A stretch of 13,429 bases of DNA from JAVBNU01 sp031551265 (lineage in GTDB: Bacteria > Cyanobacteriota > Vampirovibrionia > Gastranaerophilales > Gastranaerophilaceae), in assembly GCA_031551265.1 (NCBI GenBank), contig JAVBNU010000023.1:1-13429 (forward strand), in the 5' to 3' direction. The translations under genes were made by a program, and so were the position numbers. The notes below the pieces were generated by a model that was given only the letters and a program-made list of their open reading frames with translations, made no database searches and was not told the origin of the DNA. Below are positions 1 to 5,398 of this stretch, one piece after another (position 1 is the first letter of the stretch; every line of letters starts with the position of its first letter).

Positions 1-57
1 TGTTCCGGCATGACAACAAGAAAAACCTACTCTTAAGCTTAATAGTTAATTAATTGT

Positions 58-112
58 CTCAACAAATTATTTTCAGAGCAAACAATATTTCTTTGTTGGG
101 TCTTGCTTTTTT
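58..112 (+). terminator. possible Rho-independent terminator of an upstream gene
   Basis: Bases 58-66 (CTCAACAAA) can pair with 92-100 (TTTGTTGGG), with one T-G wobble, around a 25-base loop. A T-rich stretch follows, with six Ts near 107-112. It would end transcription coming from left of the window. The long loop, the AT-rich stem and the interrupted T tract make this weak. The rest of 1-233 is AT-rich and shows no gene. Confidence 0.28.
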
Positions 113-179
113 ATTCATTATTTTAACGGGACAGTAGTGCCGCAAGGGGGGCAAGAAAAAATTAAATTACAATTTTAAT

Positions 180-217
180 CTCTATATTTTTTTAAAAATT
201 TTTCAGGTAAGATAGAG
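180..217 (+). promoter_or_regulatory. hairpin just upstream of the queD ribosome binding site
   Basis: CTCTAT at 180-185 is the exact reverse complement of ATAGAG at 212-217. The loop between them is made almost only of T and A. The hairpin ends about five bases before the AGAGG ribosome binding site at 222-226, so folding could affect access to it. I do not recognise a preQ1 riboswitch here. With only six AT-rich base pairs it may be chance. Confidence 0.2.
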
Positions 218-233
218 TAAAAGAGGTAGATTT

Positions 234-593
234 ATGTTCGAAGTCAAGGTTCAAAAAAACTTTTCAGCAGCTCATCATTTACTAAATTATAACGGTGAGT
301 GCGAAAAACAGCATGGGCATAATTGGAAAGTTGAAGTTTATGTGCGTGGTGAAACATTGAATGCCGCAAATATTTTGATGGATTTTAAGGATTTAAAAAA
401 AGAGTTGAAGCAGGTTATCGACCTGTTTGATCATGAAGATATAAACGAGTTGGAGCAGTTCAAGGACGTTAGCCCGAGTTCGGAGATAATTTCAAAATTT
501 ATATACCACGAATTGAAAAAAAACGTACCACAGGTACATAAGGTAACGGTTTGGGAAACGGAAGATAACTGCGCAAGTTATTTTGAAGAATAG
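234..593 (+). CDS. queD: 6-pyruvoyl-tetrahydropterin synthase / 6-carboxytetrahydropterin synthase (QueD family)
   Basis: A 119-residue protein of the T-fold PTPS/QueD family, at the usual length for bacterial QueD. In that family QueD turns 7,8-dihydroneopterin triphosphate into 6-carboxy-tetrahydropterin, the second step towards queuosine. The zinc-binding histidines are visible in FSAAHH (H15, with H14 beside it) and HGHNW (H27, H29). The catalytic cysteine is C23 in GECEKQHGHNW. D66-H67 matches the family's Asp-His catalytic pair, and E108 in VWETED is the expected pterin-anchoring glutamate. AGAGG at 222-226 supports the start. The uppP ribosome binding site overlaps this stop codon, so the two genes are probably co-transcribed although unrelated in pathway. 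No other queuosine genes lie nearby, so a different PTPS-type activity cannot be excluded. Confidence 0.9.
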   Translation: MFEVKVQKNFSAAHHLLNYNGECEKQHGHNWKVEVYVRGETLNAANILMDFKDLKKELKQVIDLFDHEDINELEQFKDVSPSSEIISKFIYHELKKNVPQVHKVTVWETEDNCASYFEE

Positions 594-604
594 AGGAAAC
601 AAAA

Positions 605-1453
605 ATGACTTATATACAGGCACTGTTGATGGGGGTAATTCAGGGATTAACTGAGTTTTTACCTGTTTCAAGTTCTGCACATATTGTGCTTACATCGCAT
701 TTGTACCAGTTTTTTACGGGACGTGAATTCGCTGCGACAAGCAGTAATGAGCTTTTTTTCGACATAATTATTCATTTGGGCACACTTGTTGCGGTTTTGG
801 TTTATTTTAGAAAGGATATTTTTGAAATAATCAGAGATTTTTGCATTGCTGTAAAAACTCGTGATTTTTCGTCAGAGAATGCAAAATTGCCACTTTACAT
901 AATATTGGGCAGCATTATGACGGTTGCGATTGTTTTTCCTCTGAAGCATATAACCGAAAAAATCACTGCAATGCCTAATATAGTTGGCTTGTTGCTCATT
1001 GTTACAGGTGTGATTTTGTATTTCAGTGAATTTATTTCGCAAAAATATGCGAACAAGACGGATAAAGTGACATTAAAGAGCGCAATTATTATTGGGATAG
1101 CGCAAGGCTTGGCTATATTCCCCGGGATTTCACGTTCGGGCTCCACGATTGCTGCGGGCATGCTGGCGGGTCTGGATAAAGTTAAATGCGCGAGATATTC
1201 GTTTTTATTAAGTATTCCTATTATCTTGGGCGCATCGCTGTTTTTTCCGATACTTGAGTTGAATCCGGCTGAAATTGGCGAGCTTAATATAGGCGCTCTT
1301 TTGACAGGTTTTCTATCTGCAGCAGTGATAGGATTTTTGTGTATTAAATATTTCATCAAGTTTTTACAAAAATATTCAATGAAGGTATTTGCCTACTATT
1401 GCTGGATTGCAGGTATTTTAATGTTTGTAGCGTTCAGTTTCTTCCTAAAATAA
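605..1453 (+). CDS. uppP: undecaprenyl-diphosphate phosphatase (BacA/UppP)
   Basis: A 282-residue polytopic inner-membrane protein of the UppP (BacA) family, at full family length. It removes a phosphate from undecaprenyl diphosphate and so recycles the lipid carrier of peptidoglycan and other envelope polymers; overproduction gives bacitracin resistance in other bacteria. Both family signatures are intact. The first is at residues 10-26, GVIQGLTEFLPVSSSAH, with catalytic-region E17. The second is at 173-181, PGISRSGST, with R177. The rest is mostly hydrophobic helices, about seven or eight membrane spans, ending in a hydrophobic C-terminal helix. A good AGAGGAAA ribosome binding site (592-599) overlaps the queD stop, 11 bases separate the genes, and translational coupling is likely. 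Confidence 0.96.
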   Translation: MTYIQALLMGVIQGLTEFLPVSSSAHIVLTSHLYQFFTGREFAATSSNELFFDIIIHLGTLVAVLVYFRKDIFEIIRDFCIAVKTRDFSSENAKLPLYIILGSIMTVAIVFPLKHITEKITAMPNIVGLLLIVTGVILYFSEFISQKYANKTDKVTLKSAIIIGIAQGLAIFPGISRSGSTIAAGMLAGLDKVKCARYSFLLSIPIILGASLFFPILELNPAEIGELNIGALLTGFLSAAVIGFLCIKYFIKFLQKYSMKVFAYYCWIAGILMFVAFSFFLK

Positions 1454-1461
1454 TGTATAAT
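1433..1461 (+). promoter_or_regulatory. possible promoter directly in front of the nucleoside phosphorylase gene
   Basis: A perfect TATAAT lies at 1456-1461, right after the uppP stop codon and preceded by TG. A transcript starting seven bases after it would begin at or next to the ATG at 1469. A 17-base spacer leads back to TTCAGT (1433-1438), a poor -35 match. The box stands in for the missing Shine-Dalgarno site in this 15-base gap, hinting at a leaderless message. One AT-rich hexamer can occur by chance. Confidence 0.35.
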
Positions 1462-1468
1462 AGATAAC

Positions 1469-2269
1469 ATGCAAAGTACAATTGAGTTTATAAAAGAAAA
1501 AATTGGTGATTACCAGCCTAAAATAGCCTTAATTCTGGGCTCAGGGCTGGGTAGTTTTGCCGACAATTACGATGGTGTCAGAATAAAATATGAAGATATT
1601 CCGGGATTTGAGAAATCCCATGTCGAAGGACACAAAGGGCAGCTGGTTTTTGCTGAAATAGAAGGAAAAAAAACGGTTATAATGCAGGGACGCTACCATT
1701 ATTATGAGGGGTATGAGATTGATAAAGTTGTTTTTCCGATAAAAGTTTTTAAGCACTTAGGGGTGAAAAACTTAATCATAACAAACGCTGCGGGTGCTGT
1801 GCATAATGCTTTTAAGCCCGGTGATTTAATGATAATTACCGAGCATATCAATATGACAGGTGTTGACCCGCTAAGAGGCTCTAATGATGCTGTGTTAGGT
1901 ACAAGATTTCCTGATATGAGCGAGGTTTATAAAAAACATTTAGTGCAAATTGCTGAACAGGCAGCATTTGAGTTATACATGCCTATTCAAAAAGGCGTTT
2001 ATTGCTGGCGCTCGGGGCCTTGTTACGAAACTTGCGCCGAAATACGCATGATTCATAGGCTTGGCGCTGATGCTGTTGGTATGTCAACTGTGCCGGAGGC
2101 TGTTACCGCAAATTATTGCGGGATAAATGTGCTTGGTATAAGCTGTTTAACGAATTACGCCGCCGGCATTTCTGATAAACCGCTTGCGCATGCTGAGGTT
2201 ATTGAAACAGCAGCAAAAGTTCAGCAAGATTTCCAAAAGTTGCTTTTAAATATTATCAAAAAAATGTAG
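1469..2269 (+). CDS. punA: purine nucleoside phosphorylase, trimeric (type I, inosine/guanosine)
   Basis: A 266-residue protein of the trimeric PNP family. It cleaves inosine or guanosine with phosphate, giving the base and ribose 1-phosphate, for purine salvage in the cytoplasm. Visible sites are the phosphate-binding GSGLG (24-28), VEGHKGQL (52-59), QGRYHYYEGY (73-82, with the equivalent of human H86 at H77), NAAGA (106-110), the base-contacting E187 in CYET, GMSTVPE (204-210), N229 in LTNYAAG and H241, the equivalent of human H257. The loop WRSGPCYETCAE (180-191) departs from the usual GPSxETPAE form, but the glutamate is kept. The start is forced, because an in-frame stop lies 15 bases upstream. 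No Shine-Dalgarno site is present. It follows uppP by 15 bases and faces the small - strand operon across 41 bases with no clear terminator. Confidence 0.95.
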   Translation: MQSTIEFIKEKIGDYQPKIALILGSGLGSFADNYDGVRIKYEDIPGFEKSHVEGHKGQLVFAEIEGKKTVIMQGRYHYYEGYEIDKVVFPIKVFKHLGVKNLIITNAAGAVHNAFKPGDLMIITEHINMTGVDPLRGSNDAVLGTRFPDMSEVYKKHLVQIAEQAAFELYMPIQKGVYCWRSGPCYETCAEIRMIHRLGADAVGMSTVPEAVTANYCGINVLGISCLTNYAAGISDKPLAHAEVIETAAKVQQDFQKLLLNIIKKM

Positions 2270-2310
2270 ACTACGCGCCCGATATCTACAGATACGCCGC
2301 CGACACGCAG

Positions 2311-2580
2311 TTACATTTTGCTGTTAAAACTTGGTATATCCTGACCTTCTCTCATAATAACGCCAAGATTATGTATGCGTCCTTGCCATTTGACTGTTTC
2401 TTCGGCAACACTGCCTGAAAAGACATTTTCGTGCTCTTCTAAATATCCGAAGCCCATATCCCACAAATTAGCAACCATATCATTAAATGTGTCGCCAATC
2501 TGCTCTAACACCCTGCTTTGGTGTGTTAAGTTGCCAAAATTCTGACTATTTATATTATTTCCGTTAATTCCGTTAGTCAT
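2311..2580 (-). CDS. small hypothetical protein (89 aa), second gene of a two-gene operon
   Basis: I do not recognise this protein. It has 89 residues, a polar Asn/Gly-rich start (MTNGINGNN) and then a probably helical body with the motif ANLWDMGFGYLEEHENVFSG (37-56). It has no signal peptide, membrane span or cysteine. The start is well supported by AAGGTGG a few bases upstream, just after the stop of the 49-aa gene; the gap is 11 bases. Residues 1-6 and 38-54 line up with residues 1-6 and 31-47 of that upstream neighbour (shared M-NGIN, and NLW then aromatic, hydrophobic, acidic and E positions), so the two look related. An NFGN motif at 14-17 resembles FG-containing N-termini I associate with Gastranaerophilales; that is a weak inference. 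Function unknown. Confidence 0.72.
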   Translation of the reverse strand: MTNGINGNNINSQNFGNLTHQSRVLEQIGDTFNDMVANLWDMGFGYLEEHENVFSGSVAEETVKWQGRIHNLGVIMREGQDIPSFNSKM

Positions 2581-2591
2581 ATCCCACCTTG

Positions 2592-2741
2592 TTATGCGTT
2601 CAAAAATGTTTCATTTTTGTCTATAAATTCCAACACAGGTGCCCACAAATTATCAAGAGCAGCTTCAATGCTTTCTTTTTTGATATTTTTCCCTGTTTCG
2701 TTGGATGGTGACATCCAGGCGTTGTTTATCCCGTTAATCAT
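2592..2741 (-). CDS. very small hypothetical protein (49 aa), first gene of the two-gene operon
   Basis: An unrecognised 49-residue protein, read on the - strand from ATG at 2741 to TAA at 2592. It begins MINGINNAWMSPSNETG and continues with a helical, amphipathic half containing ESIEAALDNLWAPVLEFI (23-40), ending KNETFLNA. GGAG lies nine bases before the start, and a credible promoter lies further up at 2771-2799. Its stop is followed within 11 bases by the 89-aa gene. The likeness between the two (offset 7: N31/N38, L32/L39, W33/W40, E44/E51, plus conservative positions and the M-NGIN start) supports both being real genes. No export signal is visible. Function unknown. Confidence 0.6.
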   Translation of the reverse strand: MINGINNAWMSPSNETGKNIKKESIEAALDNLWAPVLEFIDKNETFLNA

Positions 2742-2770
2742 TTGGAATGCTCCGCTTCTTATCTGACTGT

Positions 2771-2799
2771 ATTGTATTTATCGACAGCATCCGTTTAAA
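2771..2799 (-). promoter_or_regulatory. candidate sigma-70-type promoter of the small two-gene operon
   Basis: Read on the - strand, TTTAAA (2799-2794) is followed after exactly 17 bases by TACAAT (2776-2771). These match TTGACA at four of six and TATAAT at five of six positions. The expected transcript start is near 2764, leaving a leader of about 23 bases with GGAG before the ATG at 2741. Position and spacing fit well, but the region is AT-rich. Confidence 0.42.
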
Positions 2800-2914
2800 C
2801 TTTAATGTTTTTCCTTATTTAGTAAAGATTTTGTTACAAATTTTAATCATGTTTGAACGTTAACTTTTGTTTACAAACCTGAAATCCAGTAACCATAGCA
2901 CTTTAAAAAATATA

Positions 2915-3116
2915 TATAATTTATATTCAAGAAAAAGGCAATTTTTTTTATGCAAATGTTTTTATATATATACAAGATACAAGAAACCAAAAACGGTTAA
3001 GAACCACACATATTAATATTAGAGAGCAAGAATTTTTTAACATACATATTACACACTACATTACACACACACTTCACAAAACGAGGAATGAAAAAAGAAT
3101 CATTCCCTTTTTTTTT
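2915..3116 (+). ncRNA. candidate small RNA bounded by a TATAAT box and an orphan terminator
   Basis: A perfect TATAAT at 2915-2920 and a good + strand terminator at 3085-3116 frame about 190 bases with no convincing gene. The only + strand reading frame noted is 16 codons (2950-3000, beginning MQMFLYIYK) and has no ribosome binding site. The stretch contains a small GGTT-AAG-AACC hairpin near 2995-3005 and an unstructured part (3041-3077) in which ATTACACAC occurs twice (3048-3056, 3060-3068). I see no match to tmRNA, 6S RNA or tRNA. There is no good -35 box 17 bases before the TATAAT, so the start is uncertain. Confidence 0.27.
3085..3116 (+). terminator. Rho-independent terminator, + strand, with no gene in front
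   Basis: GGAATGA (3085-3091) pairs perfectly with TCATTCC (3100-3106) around an eight-base A-rich loop. One C and then nine Ts (3108-3116) follow. Direction is + because the other side has no adjacent T run on the opposite strand. The nearest + strand gene upstream ends at 2269, over 800 bases away, so the site suggests an unseen transcript. Confidence 0.72.
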
Positions 3117-3132
3117 GTTGTAAAATGGATAT

Positions 3133-3243
3133 ATGAGAATTATAGGGCGATTTGTTAATTCACCACAAGAATTTTCAATTACCAAATTCAATGCTTCAAG
3201 TGTAATTAACCAATCGACAGATCCTGAAACAAGTTCAGGATGA
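3133..3243 (+). CDS. doubtful 36-codon leader frame ending in a palindromic repeat
   Basis: An ATG at 3133 opens 36 codons starting MRIIGRFVNSPQEF and ending DPETSSG at TGA 3241-3243. The stop and last codons come from the palindromic repeat. A possible promoter precedes it (TTGTAA at 3118-3123, 17 bases, TATAGG at 3141-3146), but that -10 would lie inside the frame. The ribosome binding site is poor. It could be a gene remnant cut by a repeat insertion, or chance. Confidence 0.14.
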   Translation: MRIIGRFVNSPQEFSITKFNASSVINQSTDPETSSG

Positions 3244-3245
3244 CG
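3220..3245. repeat. short dispersed palindrome (HPELVSGS type)
   Basis: ATCCTGAA (3221-3228) and TTCAGGAT (3234-3241) form a perfect eight-base inverted repeat around ACAAG. Read on the - strand it encodes HPELVSGS, the familiar translation of a palindromic repeat scattered through many unrelated bacterial genomes. It is the source of the false open frame on the - strand at 2997-3296. Whether other copies exist in this genome cannot be seen here. Confidence 0.6.
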
Positions 3246-3415
3246 CAGAATGTAGGGTGGGCTCGCTGGCCCAACAACAAGACATAACCGTGACAAGTAT
3301 GGTGATAAGGTTTTAACAACCCCTCACCCTCACCCCTCCAACCCTGTTGGCGCGGCTCTCGCAAGGGGCGAGGGACAGAAAAAAAGTAGTCGTAGGGTTA
3401 GCTGTTGCCCACCGA
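3246..3415. repeat. cluster of intergenic repeat-like sequences upstream of der
   Basis: Three pieces sit side by side. GTAGGGTGGGCTCGCTGGCC begins at 3254 and has a partial echo at 3391-3412, where GTAGGGT is followed by a TTGCCCACC end. Between them lies a C-rich run at 3320-3338 (CCCCTCACCCTCACCCCTC) and then CTCGC (3358-3362) pairing with GCGAG (3368-3372), followed by a GGG-then-A-rich tail. This resembles the REP-like, non-coding C-rich elements common in bacteria. The pieces are far richer in G and C than their surroundings. They lie in the leader region of der and could fold in its message. Assignment to a repeat family is inference. Confidence 0.42.
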
Positions 3416-3441
3416 AAAACAAAATTGAAAGATAGGGAAGA

Positions 3442-4770
3442 ATGTCAAGAAAACCTGTAGTAGCAATAGTCGGAAGACCAAATGTAGGAAAATCAACGTT
3501 TGTAAATCGTTTGATTGGTAATCGTGCGTCGATAGTTGACGATATGCCGGGGGTAACCCGCGACAGGATTTATTTTGACGTTGAATGGCAGACCAAAGAG
3601 TTCACGGTTATTGACACAGGCGGTATAATACCCAACGATGAAGATGAGCTGATGATGAATATCTTTACTCAGGCTCAGATAGCGTGTGAAGAAGCCGATA
3701 AGATTATTTTTCTTGTTGATGGCAAAAGCGGCATTAATCCTATAGATTACGACATCGCGAATATCCTGAGAAGAGGTGACAAGCCTGTATATCTAGTTGC
3801 CAACAAAATTGATACTCCGGCGATGGAGGGTATGGCGGCTGATTTTTATGCATTAGCGCTTGGTGATGTACACACTCTATCGGCGTTACACGGCAGCGGT
3901 GGTGTTGGCGACCTTTTAGACGAAATCACAAAAGACTTTACATACATAAAACAGGAACAGGACGATAAAATCAGGATTGCAATTGTCGGGAAGCCAAATG
4001 CCGGCAAATCCTCCATCATAAACGCTTTATTGAATGAAGATAGAGTTATAGTAAGCGAAATTTCAGGCACAACCCGTGATAGCATTGACTCTGATATAAA
4101 ATTTGAAGGACAGGAATTCGTTTTGGTCGACACCGCAGGTATTCGCAAAAAAGCGAGAGTTGACTGGGGCGTTGAAAAATTTGCTGTTGACCGTGCTATA
4201 CGTGCAATTAGAGATGCTGATATTGCTGTTTTGGTAGTTGACGCAATTGAAGGTTTGACCGATCAGGACAAAAAAATCTCAAGTATAATCCAAGAAGCCG
4301 GCAAGGGGCTGATTGTAGCTGTCAATAAATGGGATATTGTCGAGGACAAAGGGCCGACTTCAGTTGCCAAATTTGAAAAAGAGCTTGAGAACGAAGCTCC
4401 GTTTTTGAACCATTTCCCAAAAATCTTTATCAGTGCAAAAACGAAACAGCGCTTGAACAGTATATTTAAAGAGGCGATAAAAGTTTATGCCGAGTGTAAT
4501 AAAAAAGTTTCAACGAGTTTGCTGAACCGTATTATGTCAGAAGCTTTTTCACTAAACCCGCCAACCTCCGTAAAGGGGAAACTGTTGAAAATCCTGTACT
4601 CTGCGCAAATTAAAACAGCACCACCAACATTTATTATGTTTATTAATAACGAAAATTTATTGAAGGATAGTTATAAACGGTATCTGGAGAACAAACTCAG
4701 AGAATCCTTCGGTTTCTCAGGCACGCCAATACGCCTATTAGCCAGAGAACGTAAAGAAAAGAAGAAATAA
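3442..4770 (+). CDS. der: ribosome-assembly GTPase Der (EngA), double GTPase
   Basis: A 442-residue protein at the standard length for Der, the essential GTPase with two G domains in tandem that helps mature the 50S subunit. Domain 1 has the P-loop GRPNVGKST (11-19), a DTGGI switch region and an NKID specificity motif. Domain 2 has GKPNAGKSS (183-191), DTAGIRKKA and NKWD. The C-terminal KH-like domain ends with GTPIRLLARER and a basic tail. All motifs are intact. AGGG at 3434-3437, four bases before the ATG, sets the start, which begins right at the family's N-terminal pattern. It is the first gene of a der-plsY-malic enzyme run with gaps of 20 and 5 bases. Its leader runs through the repeat cluster. 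Confidence 0.97.
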   Translation: MSRKPVVAIVGRPNVGKSTFVNRLIGNRASIVDDMPGVTRDRIYFDVEWQTKEFTVIDTGGIIPNDEDELMMNIFTQAQIACEEADKIIFLVDGKSGINPIDYDIANILRRGDKPVYLVANKIDTPAMEGMAADFYALALGDVHTLSALHGSGGVGDLLDEITKDFTYIKQEQDDKIRIAIVGKPNAGKSSIINALLNEDRVIVSEISGTTRDSIDSDIKFEGQEFVLVDTAGIRKKARVDWGVEKFAVDRAIRAIRDADIAVLVVDAIEGLTDQDKKISSIIQEAGKGLIVAVNKWDIVEDKGPTSVAKFEKELENEAPFLNHFPKIFISAKTKQRLNSIFKEAIKVYAECNKKVSTSLLNRIMSEAFSLNPPTSVKGKLLKILYSAQIKTAPPTFIMFINNENLLKDSYKRYLENKLRESFGFSGTPIRLLARERKEKKK

Positions 4771-4790
4771 AATATTAGGGAGAGGATAAA

Positions 4791-5393
4791 ATGGAGATAT
4801 TAATATTAGTCGGTGTTTTTATAATTTCGTACCTAATCGGCTCAATCCCGACAGGCTATATAATAGTTAAACTCGCAAAAGGCGAGGATATACGAAAAAT
4901 CGGCAGCGGCTCAACAGGCGCAACTAACGTTAAGCGCGTAATGGGCAAAAGCTGGTTTTTCATAGTTATGATTTTAGACGCCATTAAAGGCGCTTTGCCG
5001 GTCGTGTTGGCTGAAATTTTTGTAGGAACAAATTTATATTACGGTGTTGCTCCTGTTTTAGCGGCGATTGCAGTTATTTTAGGGCATAGTAAATCAATTT
5101 TTCTGGGATTTACAGGCGGTAAATCTGTTGCATCAGGTGTTGGGACAATAATAGCACTATCATGGCAGGTTGGCTTGATTGTGGCCGTAACCTGGGCGAT
5201 AATCACATATTTCTCAAAATATGTTTCAGTTGGCTCAATTATCGCGTTGCTGGTTTCGCCGATTTTAATGTTTTACTTCCACAAGCCTTATGCTTACATC
5301 GTATACTGCATAATCGGTGCCGTATACATAATTTACCTGCACAGAGAAAATATTAAACGCCTGATGAAAGGCGAAGAAAGCAAAGTGAGATAA
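4791..5393 (+). CDS. plsY: acyl-phosphate:glycerol-3-phosphate acyltransferase PlsY
   Basis: A 200-residue integral membrane enzyme at normal PlsY length. It transfers an acyl group from acyl-phosphate to glycerol 3-phosphate, giving lysophosphatidic acid, the first step of phospholipid synthesis in most bacteria. The three conserved motifs are present: GSIPTGY (17-23), IGSGSTGATNV (37-47) and, near the middle, GHSKSIFLGFTGGKSVASG. About five membrane helices separate them. The middle motif reads SGSTGATN rather than the more common SGNIGATN, a form I associate with cyanobacteria-type PlsY (recalled, not searched). A strong AGGGAGAGG ribosome binding site (4777-4785) sits in the 20-base gap after der. 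Five bases separate it from the next gene. Confidence 0.96.
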   Translation: MEILILVGVFIISYLIGSIPTGYIIVKLAKGEDIRKIGSGSTGATNVKRVMGKSWFFIVMILDAIKGALPVVLAEIFVGTNLYYGVAPVLAAIAVILGHSKSIFLGFTGGKSVASGVGTIIALSWQVGLIVAVTWAIITYFSKYVSVGSIIALLVSPILMFYFHKPYAYIVYCIIGAVYIIYLHRENIKRLMKGEESKVR

Positions 5394-5398
5394 TCAAA

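Noticed and set aside
160..233. preQ1 riboswitch in front of queD
   Set aside because: The short hairpin and A-rich tail expected for preQ1 classes, with their conserved C-rich part, are not there. The region is nearly all A and T.
895..1359. 154-codon - strand frame inside uppP
   Set aside because: It is antisense to a well-supported membrane protein gene and has no promoter, binding site or recognisable motif, so it is a shadow frame.
2270..2310. terminator between the phosphorylase gene and the small operon
   Set aside because: TATCT-AC-AGATA has a loop too short to fold, and there is no T tract. Nothing in the 41 bases looks like a terminator.
3041..3077. CRISPR-like or microsatellite array (ACAC-rich)
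   Set aside because: There are only two copies of a nine-base motif with no regular spacers, so it is just a low-complexity stretch.
2997..3296. 99-codon open frame on the - strand
   Set aside because: Its start lies in the repeat cluster, its middle translates the palindrome as HPELVSGS, and it runs antisense through the terminator. It has no ribosome binding site or protein-like composition.
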